Assembly (NCBI GenBank): GCA_030054835.1
Contig: JASGVS010000012.1
Coordinates: 1 to 64,000 of the forward strand
Direction: 5' to 3'
Source: UBA3910 sp002391465
GTDB taxonomy: Bacteria; Bacillota; Limnochordia; Darwinibacteriales; Darwinibacteriaceae
DNA: 64,000 nt
The notes beneath the pieces were generated by a model. The model made no database searches. It was given only the letters and a program-made list of their open reading frames with translations, and was not told the DNA's origin. This document shows, one piece after another, positions 26,641 through 35,789 of the stretch (position 1 is its first letter; each line of letters begins with the position of its first letter). Position numbers and translations under genes: made by a program.

Positions 26641-28644
26641 GGTCAGATAGCGGTCGAACCAGTTTGTTATTTCCTCCAGGCGCTTGATGCGGTTTTTCGG
26701 TTTACCGCTCCGGCTCAGTTCGTGGTTTTCGCCCCGGAACATGCACAGCCTTGCTTCAACGCCGTGGTACTTTAGGGCGGTAAACATCTGGAGCGCCTCA
26801 GGCAGCCAGCAGCGGTAGTCTTCCTCAGAATGGATAAAGAGGGTAGGAGTCTTAACCCTATCTGCGTATTTCAGCGGCGAATGCTCCCACATCTTCCCCG
26901 GGTCAGACCAGGGTGTTGCTCCCACTTGGTCTTTGGCGAAGTAATAGCCGATGTCGGTGGTGTAGCCCATGGAGATCCAGTTGGAAATGCTGCGCTGGGA
27001 CGCTGCCGCCGCAAAGCGGTTGGTCTGGCCGATGATCCAGTTGGTCATAAAGCCCCCGTAGGAACCCCCAGTCACGCCTACCCTGGCTGGGTCGATGGCC
27101 GGGTATTTCTCCAAGACCAGATCTGTGAATTTCATCAGATCCTCGTAATCCACAGTTCCGTATTTACCCCGCAAATCGGCAAACTCGTTGCCCTTGCCAT
27201 CGCTGCCCCTGGGATTACAGAAAAAGACGAAGTAGCCATGGTTAGCCCAGTACTGCATTTCATGGAAGAACACGGTGCCATAAACTGTCTTGGGTCCGCC
27301 GTGGATATCTAATATAGCGGGGTAGCGTTTGCCTTCCTCGTAGTCAACCGGTTTGAGCACCCAGCCGTCGATGGTAACGCCCGGTGCGGACTCGAACTGG
27401 AGATGCTCAGGCTGGGAAAGCTTTTTGGTTTTCTGGACCCAGGTGTTGAGACCTGTTATGGGCCGCTCTTCCATCTGTTTCAAGGAATACAGTTCCTGCA
27501 GGGCTAAGCCCCTGAGGCCGATGAACAGAATGCTGTCGCCATTTACACTGAAAGAATCAACTGAGCCGGGTTCAACTGTTAGTTTTTCAATGTTCCCGGC
27601 AAAATCCATGCGGTTCAGGAATGAGCTGTGGCCTTCCGTCGTGACGAAATAGAAGTGGTCTCCTTCAACCTGACTGCTCCTGCCCCTGCCGTAGCGGCAG
27701 TCCGAACCTACCGAACTCCAGGTGCTCCCATCCAAATCCGGGGTTAAGAGCTTCTTTGTTCCGTCTGCTAGATTGACTAAGTAGAAGCGGGGATTTTCAT
27801 TGAGCCCGTAGTTTTCCCAACCGGTACCGCGGCAGATAATCGTATCATCGCTGATGAAGTGGGGGTCGGAGTAGGTGAACTCCTCATGGGGTGTTACCCG
27901 TCGTACCGACAGGCTCTCCAGGTCAGCCAGGTAAATGGCGTTCTCTAGGGGAGCCATTCCGGTGTAGTCGCTGCCCGTGAAAACTGCCTTTGTCCTCGCC
28001 TCGTTCAGCTGTACACTTTCCACATCCAGCGTTTCGTTGGTTAGGGCTTGAACGCTGCCGTCGTTTGCGTCAAAGATGTAAAGGCGGCTGCGAACCCGGC
28101 TGATAAACCCTCCGCCGTTAGACCAGTAGGGGATTTCCTCCAAGATTTCATACGCCTTCTCTTCTTCCAGTTTCTTTAAAGCGTCTGCTCTTTCTTGATC
28201 GGAGAGGGTGGTGAAATCTGGTTTCTTGGGATGATAGGCTGCCGTTACCAGGTAGCGGTCGTTCCCCAAAGGCTTGATCCCCTGAACTTGGAGGGGGATG
28301 CGGAACGCTTCTGTTGCTTCCCCTCCGTGTATGTGGATTTTGTAATAGATAGTAATGGGCTCGCCCTTTTTCTGCCTTTCCTGATCCTTTGGATCGCGCA
28401 CCGCGGAGAAGAGGATCTCTTCGCTGTTTGCCAGCCAGATAAAAGAACGCTCTTTACCAAGTCCGGTCAATTGAAAGTGCGTTCCTTTAGTAAGATCATA
28501 AAGCCAAAGGTGGGACTTGTAGCCGTTTTCATCCAGGTCAGCCTTGTGGGTAACAAAACAGGCGTAACGCCCGTCGGGGCTGTGTTCGATGCCCGAGAGA
28601 AAAGTGTAACGGGTGAAATCGTCCAGTTGCAGATATTCGCTCAT
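26626..28644 (-). CDS. S9 family peptidase (acylaminoacyl-peptidase/prolyl oligopeptidase type)
   Basis: Cytoplasmic serine peptidase of 672 residues. The N-terminal 400 residues form the beta-propeller that gates access. The C-terminal alpha/beta hydrolase domain has DIHGGPKTVYG, the nucleophile motif GGSYGGFMTNW, HSEEDYRC with the Asp region and GENHELSRSG with the catalytic His. It probably removes blocked or dipeptide units from short peptides, alongside PepF and PepA in this window. The ATG at 28644 follows AGAAGGGAAAG. It lies 55 bases downstream of mrfB and may be read from the mrfA promoter. Confidence 0.93.
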   Translation of the reverse strand: MSEYLQLDDFTRYTFLSGIEHSPDGRYACFVTHKADLDENGYKSHLWLYDLTKGTHFQLTGLGKERSFIWLANSEEILFSAVRDPKDQERQKKGEPITIYYKIHIHGGEATEAFRIPLQVQGIKPLGNDRYLVTAAYHPKKPDFTTLSDQERADALKKLEEEKAYEILEEIPYWSNGGGFISRVRSRLYIFDANDGSVQALTNETLDVESVQLNEARTKAVFTGSDYTGMAPLENAIYLADLESLSVRRVTPHEEFTYSDPHFISDDTIICRGTGWENYGLNENPRFYLVNLADGTKKLLTPDLDGSTWSSVGSDCRYGRGRSSQVEGDHFYFVTTEGHSSFLNRMDFAGNIEKLTVEPGSVDSFSVNGDSILFIGLRGLALQELYSLKQMEERPITGLNTWVQKTKKLSQPEHLQFESAPGVTIDGWVLKPVDYEEGKRYPAILDIHGGPKTVYGTVFFHEMQYWANHGYFVFFCNPRGSDGKGNEFADLRGKYGTVDYEDLMKFTDLVLEKYPAIDPARVGVTGGSYGGFMTNWIIGQTNRFAAAASQRSISNWISMGYTTDIGYYFAKDQVGATPWSDPGKMWEHSPLKYADRVKTPTLFIHSEEDYRCWLPEALQMFTALKYHGVEARLCMFRGENHELSRSGKPKNRIKRLEEITNWFDRYLTEKPV

Positions 28645-28699
28645 TCTTTCCCTTCTTTCTAAAGAATTCGGTTAAGCAGTCAACTTCCATTCCATCCCA

Positions 28700-29914
28700 T
28701 TATTTTCCTGCCGCTTGCCGCTGCAGTTTCCTTTCAATCCGGGCCAGGCGATGCCGCCAATCCGCTACTGTACTGGCTTTGGACTTGAGGGCAGCAGCCA
28801 GACCTCTAGCCGCCATGTCCCCTGCAGCAGGTAAATCCCGGGCCTGATGTTCATAGTATTTGGCTAGTTCTTCTAGTGAGTAGAGATCCGATTCAAAGGC
28901 GCTGAGAATGTCATACCAGAGCTGGCAGGCCCGCTCGTAGTCCCGCTGGCGTTTGTAAATGGCCGCTTTCGTTTTGAGGATGCGCACGTGCTGTTCAGCC
29001 TCCCGGCAGAGTTTGCCTGCTGCACTTAGATAGGCTAGGGCCAAATCTTCATCTTCCCTTGCCAGAGCCAGCTTAGCCAACGCTTCCCCTTCCCATGGGC
29101 AGCAGCATTCGTTTGGCTCCTGTTCTGCCGTATCCATTAGATGGTGGAGGAGAATCGGCATTGAGTAGATATCCAGCAGGTTATGGCGGACAATATCCAC
29201 CAAAAGCTGTGCATTACCCGTTGTCAGGAAGTCGAAATAGCGCTGGGGGATGAGAAAACCCGGCAGGTCGTCGGTACGCCGGACGCCAAGCACATTCACT
29301 TCCAAGCTGCCCAAGCTGCAGCTCTCCAGCTTCTGCCGCCAGAGGCGGCGGGACATGTGGAGAAGGTCAAGCTGCCTGTGCCCGTTAAAACCCGCCAAGG
29401 GTAGGCGGGAGAGGGCGTAGCGCGTCTGCAGGAGAGGAATATCAAACGTCTTGCCGTTAAAGGAAACGATTGTATTTCTAGCCCCAAGCTCCTGGTCAAG
29501 GAGATAGAGGAGGGCCAGTTCTTCGTTGTAGTCTCGCATTAAGAGCTGTTTGCAGATGAACCTGTCGGGGGTGAAATACCCAAGTCCTATCAAAAAGGCA
29601 TATGTCCCAGTACCACCCGCAAGCCCAGTTGTTTCCGTGTCCAAAAACAAGGCGTCAGTGATGGAAAAATCACCGTTCCAGCTGGGCTCTAACACAGTTA
29701 GGCCATGGTAAGAACGCTCCAGAACCTGGCTGAAGGGGAGATGGCCGTGATTTGTATCAATGGGTACAATCTTCTCTACTACATAGCAGGGTCCGTAGGG
29801 AGTCTCCACTTCTGCACCGTGCAGAAAGGGGTCTAAATTCACTACCTGCTTTTTAGTCTGTTTGGGCCCTTCTTCCTGGGGCAGAAATCTGCGCAGCTTA
29901 CTGCTGAGATCCAA
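28700..29914 (-). CDS. mrfB: MrfB/YprB-like RNase H-fold 3'-5' exonuclease
   Basis: About 404 residues. The DEDD-type exonuclease domain shows DALFLDTETTGLAGGTG with the first acidic pair, then VSFNGKTFDIPLLQTRYAL and HRQLDLLHMSRRLWRQKLESC. The C-terminal 150 residues are helical and TPR-like. This is YprB, named mitomycin repair factor B in Bacillus subtilis, where it works with the MrfA helicase to remove mitomycin adducts. The TTG at 29914 gives an N-terminus (DLSSKLRRFL) like YprB and has AGGGGGT eight bases upstream. It overlaps the end of mrfA by 17 bases; a longer start at 29986 is possible. Confidence 0.88.
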   Translation of the reverse strand: MDLSSKLRRFLPQEEGPKQTKKQVVNLDPFLHGAEVETPYGPCYVVEKIVPIDTNHGHLPFSQVLERSYHGLTVLEPSWNGDFSITDALFLDTETTGLAGGTGTYAFLIGLGYFTPDRFICKQLLMRDYNEELALLYLLDQELGARNTIVSFNGKTFDIPLLQTRYALSRLPLAGFNGHRQLDLLHMSRRLWRQKLESCSLGSLEVNVLGVRRTDDLPGFLIPQRYFDFLTTGNAQLLVDIVRHNLLDIYSMPILLHHLMDTAEQEPNECCCPWEGEALAKLALAREDEDLALAYLSAAGKLCREAEQHVRILKTKAAIYKRQRDYERACQLWYDILSAFESDLYSLEELAKYYEHQARDLPAAGDMAARGLAAALKSKASTVADWRHRLARIERKLQRQAAGK

Positions 29915-32171
29915 CTTCCAGCACCCCCTTGAGCAGAGTTGTGGCATACTGTTTGCCCTCTGCTCCCACTTCTTCCACCGGTCCAACGCAGGAAGGACAG
30001 CCCAGATCGCAGAGGCAGTTGGTGAGGATAGACAGGGCGCGCCAGATTAGGCGGCTATGTCCCGCGAAGAGCTGTTCGCTGTAACCCACGCCACCCGGGT
30101 ATTTTTCGTAAATGTAAATAGTAGGCTCTCCAGTAAAGGGTGAGCGGACTTGGGCGGTAACACCCAGGTCACCTGGTTCACACATGAGTTCCAGCGGTGC
30201 AATGTTCCCCAATAAGTTGGCCATTCCCAAAAGGGCGCTCTGAAGCTGGTCCGGCTTCATCCCCTGGGTGACCGGGCTTGGGATACTGAACCAGTAGGCG
30301 GTGGTGTGCATTTCCTGCTCGGGGAGGGAAATGTTGCCCCAGCCGATGTTTTCGTGGGTGTAGAATTTGATCTTTTTATACATATGTGTCTTAGCGGTAA
30401 CCATCACTTCGCCCCAGCTGTGTTTGACCTGGAGGAGTTCTTCTTTGGCAAAGACATCTAATACCTTGAGGTCGACCGCCAGATTGGCATCGGTGTAATA
30501 GTCTACATCAACCTGCCGGGCGTACGCTTTCTGCCGTTCCCAATCCAGCTGGTCGATGTGGTACTGCTTACTTTCGTGGATGTAAATGGCCCCTTCATGG
30601 ATGAGCATGGGGGCACTGAAACGGTCCACTTCGCCGATAACCCTGGTTTGGCCGTCTGTAGTATCGATAATGGCGAAGTTGTCGGTGGAAGCGCTCCGGA
30701 GCGAAATATCGGCGGCGGGATAGCTCTCTGCCATCCAGTACCAACGATCTTCTACTTTGCGCAGGATCAATTCTTCGCAGAGGTAATCCAGCACGTCAGC
30801 CGGATCCACATCCCCAAACATCTCCCCTTCGCTGAAGGGCAGTTCAAAGGAGGCACATTTCAAATGGGAGACCAGGATGTAAAGGTTATTGGGATCGATA
30901 CGCGCGTACTCTACACCCCTATCCATAAAGTATTGGGGGTTTTCAATCATGAATTGGTTAATGGGACTGGAGTTTGCCACCATAACGGCCAGTGAGTCGT
31001 CCTTCTGCCGGCCGGCCCTACCCATCTGCTGCCAGGTGGAGGCGATGGTACCCGGGTAGCCGGTCAATATTGCCGCCTGGAGCGAGCCAATATCTATGCC
31101 CAGTTCCAACGCGTTAGTACTGACAACGCCTAGAACTTTGCCATCGCGCAGATCCCGTTCAATCTGCCGCCGCTGCCTGGGTAGATAGCCGCCCCGGTAC
31201 GCGCGGATAGTCTCCTCCTGACCAATTCTTTGAAAGGCGTTCCGTAAGTAGGTTACCAACACCTCAGTATCTAAGCGACTGCGGGCAAAGACGATGGTAG
31301 GCACTTTCCCCTTGATCAGCTCTTGGGCCAGGGCCTGTGCTTCCAAAAGGGCACTGCGGCGGATACCTAACGGTTTGTTTACTACGGGAGGATTATAAAA
31401 GACGATCTCCTTTTTACCTATTGGTGCCCCGTTGTTGGAGATTACCGTTACAGGGCGGCCCAAGAGGGCTGAGCCGTGTTCCTCTGGGTTGGCAATGGTT
31501 GCTGACGTACAGATAAAGATGGGATCGGAGCCGTAGAAACGGCAGATGCGCTGGAGACGCCTGAACACATTGGCCACATGGGAGCCGAACACGCCCCGGT
31601 AAGTGTGGAGTTCATCTACTACCACATACTCAAGGTTCTCAAAGAGGCGCATCCACTTGGTATGGTGGGGTAGGATACCGGAATGGAGCATATCTGGATT
31701 GGTCACAACAATACTGCCTGCGTGCCGGATCGCAGTGCGGGCATCAACAGGTGTATCTCCATCATATGTATAGGTCTTGATCTCCCCGCCCAGCTCCTCA
31801 TTCCAGCTGATCAGTTCCGCCACTTGGTCCTGTGATAGGGCTTTAGTGGGGAAGAGGTAGAGGGCCCGCGCTTCCGGATTTTTCAGCAGCGTATTCAAAA
31901 CGGGGAGGTTGTAGCAGAGCGTTTTACCCGAGGCGGTGGGGGTGACCACAACAAGGTCTTTGCCTTCCCGCACCTTTTCCAACGCTTCCGCCTGATGGCT
32001 GTAGAGCTGACTGATGCCTTTTTTCTGGAGTAGATCCCTCAGATTCTCAGGTAAGAAGGAGGGGATCGGTTTAAAGACACCCGGCTGGGCCGGGATGGTA
32101 TGACGATAGGTTATGTTCCTCTTAAAGCGGGGGTTCTCCAACACTCTTTGCAAAGGGGATTCTGCTGTCAT
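29898..32171 (-). CDS. mrfA: MrfA/YprA-like DEAD/DEAH helicase with DUF1998 domain
   Basis: ATP-dependent DNA helicase of 757 residues. Motif I is TPTASGKTLCYN, motif II is DELH in VVVDELHTYRGVFG, motif III region is CTSATIANP, and the second RecA domain has STNALELGIDIGSL and QQMGRAGRQ. The C-terminal DUF1998/MZB region has the four-cysteine set CLCDLGCPSC, proposed to bind zinc. In Bacillus subtilis it acts with MrfB in mitomycin C repair. The ATG at 32171 follows AAGGAGG. Its promoter contains a LexA-like box (32203-32216), suggesting SOS control. Confidence 0.93.
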   Translation of the reverse strand: MTAESPLQRVLENPRFKRNITYRHTIPAQPGVFKPIPSFLPENLRDLLQKKGISQLYSHQAEALEKVREGKDLVVVTPTASGKTLCYNLPVLNTLLKNPEARALYLFPTKALSQDQVAELISWNEELGGEIKTYTYDGDTPVDARTAIRHAGSIVVTNPDMLHSGILPHHTKWMRLFENLEYVVVDELHTYRGVFGSHVANVFRRLQRICRFYGSDPIFICTSATIANPEEHGSALLGRPVTVISNNGAPIGKKEIVFYNPPVVNKPLGIRRSALLEAQALAQELIKGKVPTIVFARSRLDTEVLVTYLRNAFQRIGQEETIRAYRGGYLPRQRRQIERDLRDGKVLGVVSTNALELGIDIGSLQAAILTGYPGTIASTWQQMGRAGRQKDDSLAVMVANSSPINQFMIENPQYFMDRGVEYARIDPNNLYILVSHLKCASFELPFSEGEMFGDVDPADVLDYLCEELILRKVEDRWYWMAESYPAADISLRSASTDNFAIIDTTDGQTRVIGEVDRFSAPMLIHEGAIYIHESKQYHIDQLDWERQKAYARQVDVDYYTDANLAVDLKVLDVFAKEELLQVKHSWGEVMVTAKTHMYKKIKFYTHENIGWGNISLPEQEMHTTAYWFSIPSPVTQGMKPDQLQSALLGMANLLGNIAPLELMCEPGDLGVTAQVRSPFTGEPTIYIYEKYPGGVGYSEQLFAGHSRLIWRALSILTNCLCDLGCPSCVGPVEEVGAEGKQYATTLLKGVLEVGSQQ

Positions 32172-32194
32172 TGGCGGCGCCTCCTTCCGCTTTT

Positions 32195-32223
32195 ATCATA
32201 AACGAACGCCTGTTTGATGTCAA
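32195..32223 (-). promoter_or_regulatory. sigma-A promoter of mrfAB
   Basis: On the minus strand TTGACA (32223-32218) and TATGAT (32200-32195) are separated by 17 bases. The LexA-like box fills the spacer. Confidence 0.75.
32203..32216. promoter_or_regulatory. candidate LexA (SOS) box in the mrfA promoter
   Basis: CGAACGCCTGTTTG on the plus strand differs from the symmetric CGAAC-N4-GTTCG form of the Bacillus LexA site by one base in the half-sites. It lies between the -35 and -10 hexamers of mrfA, where repressor binding would block transcription. Confidence 0.6.
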
Positions 32224-32235
32224 TTTAAATGGACA

Positions 32236-32263
32236 CAAAAAAAGTGCCGGCAGAGCCGGCACT
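32236..32263 (-). terminator. rho-independent terminator of sodA
   Basis: AGTGCCGGC (32243-32251) pairs with GCCGGCACT (32255-32263) around a three-base loop. The minus strand then reads TTTTTTTG. Confidence 0.9.
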
Positions 32264-32277
32264 CGGGTAAGGGGAGT

Positions 32278-32898
32278 CTACTTGCGAGCGGCGTACAATT
32301 TCGCTACTGCATCCCAGTCAATCACGTTGAAAATGGCCTTGATGTAGTCTGCCCGCAAGTTCTTATATTTCAGGTAATAAGCGTGCTCCCAGACATCGAT
32401 ACCCAGAATGGGAGTCAGTTTGCCGCCATGGGTCATGAGGGGGTTATCCTGGTTTGGAGTGCTGGAAATGACCAGCTTCCCGTCACTTTCAGCGGAAAGC
32501 CAGCCCCAACCCGAACCGAATACACCGGCGGATGCGGCAGCTAGCTTCTCTTTCAGCGTCTCAAAACTGCCGAAATCTTCCTTGATGCGCTGGGCCAGTT
32601 CGCCTGTGGGCTCTTGACCGCCATTGGGGCTGAGAATACCGAAGTACAGATTGTGGTTGTAAAACCCGCCGCCGTTGTTGCGGACAGCAGTTCTCAGCCG
32701 CAGGTCAGCGATTTGATCCAGGTTGATGAGGATATCTTCAATGCCCTTGCCCACAAGTTCAGGCAGCTCCTTCAAAGCGTTGTTCAGGTTATTTGTATAG
32801 GCAGCATGGTGTTTGCCGTAGTGGGTTTCCATGGTTAACGTATCAATGTGGGGTTCCAGTGCGTTAAGTTCATATTTCAACTCAATTTGCTTAAACAT
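32278..32898 (-). CDS. sodA: iron/manganese superoxide dismutase
   Basis: Cytoplasmic enzyme of 206 residues converting superoxide to hydrogen peroxide and oxygen. Metal ligand regions are visible: the first His in LEPHIDTLTMETHYGKHHAAY, the second in NNGGGFYNHNLYF, and the Asp/His pair in GIDVWEHAYYLKYKN. GSGWGWL is also present. Fe versus Mn cannot be decided by eye. The ATG at 32898 has GGAG eight bases upstream. It has its own promoter and terminator, so it is a single-gene unit. An SOD and a peroxiredoxin within 4 kb point to oxygen defence in an otherwise anaerobe-like gene set. Confidence 0.95.
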   Translation of the reverse strand: MFKQIELKYELNALEPHIDTLTMETHYGKHHAAYTNNLNNALKELPELVGKGIEDILINLDQIADLRLRTAVRNNGGGFYNHNLYFGILSPNGGQEPTGELAQRIKEDFGSFETLKEKLAAASAGVFGSGWGWLSAESDGKLVISSTPNQDNPLMTHGGKLTPILGIDVWEHAYYLKYKNLRADYIKAIFNVIDWDAVAKLYAARK

Positions 32899-32936
32899 CT
32901 TGTCAACTCCTATCAAATTGGTTGGGATTTGATTTC

Positions 32937-32965
32937 AGTGTAGCACATAACAAACATAAATGCAA
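32937..32965 (-). promoter_or_regulatory. sigma-A promoter of sodA
   Basis: On the minus strand TTGCAT (32965-32960) and TACACT (32942-32937) are separated by 17 bases, about 40 bases before the ATG at 32898. Confidence 0.65.
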
Positions 32966-32966
32966 G

Positions 32967-32981
32967 TGATTCCCATTATCA
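32967..32981 (-). promoter_or_regulatory. candidate Fur/PerR-type box upstream of sodA
   Basis: On the minus strand TGATAATGGGAATCA matches 11 of 14 half-site bases of the 7-1-7 Fur-family repeat TGATAAT-N-ATTATCA. It lies just upstream of the sodA -35 and overlaps the stop codon of the VanW gene. Confidence 0.4.
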
Positions 32982-33959
32982 TTTTTCCGGACCGTACTCA
33001 ACATAGTGGGGGAGGGGCCTGTAAGAGTGAACCCCAAGCTCCCTCCGGGTCTTCTCGCCACCCGGGTATTCCACCTCAACCCAGGTCCGGACAGTCATGC
33101 CTGGTATTCCGGGAATAGAGCTCTCTTCCCCAGCTGCCAGACTAGGGTTCCTCCGCCTTACTGTCCAGGTGGGAACTTGATTGAGCACCTCCTGCTGCCA
33201 CTCCACTAGTGGCGGATCGTACTGCCCGTACAGGGCGATATAGAGCGTGTCGCCAACCAGATCGGCCCAGAAGACTAGGGGATGCCCTTTGTCGTTGAGA
33301 AAACGAAGATCCTTAACTCCCCACAATACGGTTGCATCCCGTCCAGGCGGCACATAGGGCGTAGGCATACTGTGGGAATGGCGTTCGATGAGATGGAGGT
33401 CGCTTTGAATGGCTAGGTTGAAGAGGGTTGTGGCCACTTTACAAACCCCTCCGCCCGTGGTGGGTATCACTTGACCGTTTGTATACAAGGGTCCCTTGCC
33501 AAATCCCCGGCCTTTCGTGCGGGGGCCAATAACCTGATTGAAGGAGAAAACCTCACCTGGTTCCAGGACAGTACCGGCGAGGAAGTCAGCTGCCAAGGCA
33601 ATGTTGTGCTTTTCATCCAAGAGGGGATTGGTCAAGGTAGTGCGGAAGGCATTGATGAAGGAGTGGGCCGCATGCCTGAGGCGTGTATCACTAAAGTCTT
33701 GGGGAGGATCTGAATGCCAAGGGAGATCCCTTTCCGCCACCGGGCCGTAAAGACTATTCCCCAGGCCAACACCGGCAGGTATGGCTGGTTCCAGCAGTAG
33801 GGAATTGGGCTCAAAGGAACCATCCACATACCACAGGCGAGGGGGTAGGACGGGAGCAAGGGCATACTGAAATTGGTCCAAGTAGGCTGAGACCCCCAAC
33901 CACAGGCCAATAAACGCCAAAACGAATACATTTCCCAACCAAGCTTTGCTTTTGGTCAC
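32979..33959 (-). CDS. VanW family protein
   Basis: 326 residues with an N-terminal hydrophobic segment (about 8-24), so probably anchored with its bulk outside the membrane. The VanW domain covers about residues 100-245: HNIALAADFLAGTVLEPGEVFSFNQ, GPRTKGRGF, then the conserved TTGGGVCKVATTLFNLA and ERHSHSM. The C-terminus contains a G5-like segment with VEYPGGEKTRRELG. VanW proteins occur in vancomycin-type clusters and widely in spore-formers; their biochemical role is not established. No van resistance genes are nearby, so resistance should not be inferred. The start is a GTG with AGGAGG nine bases upstream. Confidence 0.88.
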   Translation of the reverse strand: MTKSKAWLGNVFVLAFIGLWLGVSAYLDQFQYALAPVLPPRLWYVDGSFEPNSLLLEPAIPAGVGLGNSLYGPVAERDLPWHSDPPQDFSDTRLRHAAHSFINAFRTTLTNPLLDEKHNIALAADFLAGTVLEPGEVFSFNQVIGPRTKGRGFGKGPLYTNGQVIPTTGGGVCKVATTLFNLAIQSDLHLIERHSHSMPTPYVPPGRDATVLWGVKDLRFLNDKGHPLVFWADLVGDTLYIALYGQYDPPLVEWQQEVLNQVPTWTVRRRNPSLAAGEESSIPGIPGMTVRTWVEVEYPGGEKTRRELGVHSYRPLPHYVEYGPEK

Positions 33960-34252
33960 CGTGCTCAGCCTCCTGCTAATGATTATGTGGACTGGGCAAG
34001 GCTTATGAGCGGGGAAGTCAGAGCCAGAAAACGCAGTCTTGGTAAAGGCCGGTGAGTAGGGGGGATGAAAGGCTGAATTTGGACGTTAAGCAGGCCTTTT
34101 TGCTTTAACCTGTTCATGGGGATGGGAAAGATTCTTATCCTGCAATGGGGCTCCTAGCTGGTAAAGGGCATTTGGCAGTAGAAAACTTGCAGGAAATTTC
34201 GGACAAATGGAGAATTGGTGAGCAATACCAGGTCCAGAGGGGCTGAACACGA

Positions 34253-35770
34253 GTGCTGTTGGCAATAGGTGTGTGTTTGATCATTCTTTTGGTCGCCGTT
34301 ATTGCAAAGAAATACGAACAAGCCACGGGGAAAAACCGGTGGCTTAGTCTTGCTAGGCAGATCGCTCAAGAGCTGGAAGAGGCCGTCCTCTTAATTGATG
34401 GGGACGGCACTATTAGGTTTATGAATCGAGCTGCGGAAAAGCTGTTCCGCTGTAAGAACCATGAAGCGTTTGGGGCAAACCACCGGTTCCTCTTCCAGGA
34501 AGCTGCTGATTTGGTGCAGGAAGCCTTGGCTGCAGGGGAAGACCGGGAATTTGAGGAGCTGGAGTTGTTCACAACTGCGGGCAAGCCTTTCGAAGTGGAT
34601 CTGCGCATGGTTCCTTTAAGAAGCCTCGGTTCAGGAAAAGGGATGCTCTGCCTTTTCCGCAGGGCCCACGAGAAATTAAACGAACCGTACGACCGTGAAC
34701 TTGACATGCGGGACGCCTTGACTGGACTTTATAACCGGAAGTTTTTCGATGTGGAGTTGGAGCGATTGGACAGCCCGGAAAACTGGCCCCTTTCTATTTT
34801 GATCGGCGATTTAAATGGACTCAAACTGACCAACGACATATTCGGCCACTCGGTAGGAGATGAACTTTTGGTGACAGTGGCTGAAGTGCTGAAGAGAGTA
34901 TTTCGTCCGGAAGACCGGATTTTCCGCTGGGGCGGCGATGAGTTTGTGGTACTCATGCCCCAAACGTCACAGTCCGACGCTGCCGCCCTGCAGGAACGCT
35001 TGGCGGAGCGTTTGGAAGAGGCGTCCATGGGTCCGGTTAAGATTTACATGCCCCTTGGCCACGCCACTAAGACCGAGTCGGATCAGGACATTGAGATGAT
35101 CTGGCAGCAGGCGGAGGAGCAGATGTATTGGCATAAGACAGTAACCCACAGCTCTTTTCTGCGGGAAACGCTAGCTAATGTGGTAAAGGAGCTCCATTCC
35201 CGCAATGGGGAGGAGAAGGAACATGCCGAGCGGGTTTCCCGCCTAGCGGAGGAGTTCGGCCGTTATTTGGGCTTAAATGCGACCCAACTGCGCAAAGCAC
35301 GCTTAGCTGGTTTTCTCCACGATGTGGGTAAAGTTGCCCTTGATCCGGAATTGCTCTACCGCCCCTATCCCTTGAAGACGGCGGAGCTGTATGAAATGAA
35401 GCGCCATCCCTTGGTGGGATTTCGCCTTTTGAACTTTTTCGATGATACCTTGGATATTGCCGGAAGCGTTTTGGCCCACCATGAGCACTGGGATGGCGGC
35501 GGTTTTCCTAAAGGACTTAAGGGTGAGGAGATACCCTATTTGGGCAGGATGTTAGCTATCATTGAGACATATGATCGTATCTGCTATGATCCCTACGCTA
35601 CGGATAGAAATCCAGAAGCTGCTTTAGCTTTCATTGAAGGCGAGTGCGGAAAAAAGTTCGATCCCGAACTCGGCAAAGCTTTCGTGGAGATGATGCGGGC
35701 TAGGCTGCCTGCACAGGATAAGGCGTCCAGCCCAGAAAAGGAAAAAACCCAGCCCCAAAGGACTGGGTAG
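34253..35770 (+). CDS. membrane PAS-GGDEF-HD-GYP c-di-GMP signalling protein
   Basis: 505 residues: one N-terminal membrane helix (about 1-20), a PAS domain (about 35-130), GGDEF (about 150-300) with intact GGDEF at 227-231, and HD-GYP (about 320-490). The HD pair is His356-Asp357 in FLHDVGKVALDPELL. The later motif reads HHEHWDGGGFPKGLKGEEIP, so GYP is GFP, a tolerated variant. It could both make and degrade c-di-GMP, although GGDEF domains fused to HD-GYP often only regulate. The GTG start has GAGGGG ten bases upstream. The last codons overlap the terminator of the convergent peroxiredoxin gene. Confidence 0.92.
   Translation: MLLAIGVCLIILLVAVIAKKYEQATGKNRWLSLARQIAQELEEAVLLIDGDGTIRFMNRAAEKLFRCKNHEAFGANHRFLFQEAADLVQEALAAGEDREFEELELFTTAGKPFEVDLRMVPLRSLGSGKGMLCLFRRAHEKLNEPYDRELDMRDALTGLYNRKFFDVELERLDSPENWPLSILIGDLNGLKLTNDIFGHSVGDELLVTVAEVLKRVFRPEDRIFRWGGDEFVVLMPQTSQSDAAALQERLAERLEEASMGPVKIYMPLGHATKTESDQDIEMIWQQAEEQMYWHKTVTHSSFLRETLANVVKELHSRNGEEKEHAERVSRLAEEFGRYLGLNATQLRKARLAGFLHDVGKVALDPELLYRPYPLKTAELYEMKRHPLVGFRLLNFFDDTLDIAGSVLAHHEHWDGGGFPKGLKGEEIPYLGRMLAIIETYDRICYDPYATDRNPEAALAFIEGECGKKFDPELGKAFVEMMRARLPAQDKASSPEKEKTQPQRTG
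35741..35768 (-). terminator. terminator of the peroxiredoxin gene, inside the convergent HD-GYP coding end
   Basis: On the minus strand ACCCAG (35768-35763) pairs with CTGGGT (35752-35747), with additional CC/GG pairing inside, followed by TTTTTTCC. The same bases encode the last residues of the convergent GGDEF/HD-GYP protein. Confidence 0.8.
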
Positions 35771-35789
35771 GACTTACAGGTGGATTGAG

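Noticed and set aside
32979..33959. Vancomycin resistance from the VanW gene
   Set aside because: No vanH, vanA, vanX or vanS/R-like genes are present, and VanW proteins are common in spore-formers without resistance.
33960..34252. c-di-GMP (GEMM) riboswitch upstream of the GGDEF/HD-GYP gene
   Set aside because: The 290-base gap was read for the conserved GEMM core and nothing matched on either strand. I see no feature there apart from the gene's ribosome binding site.
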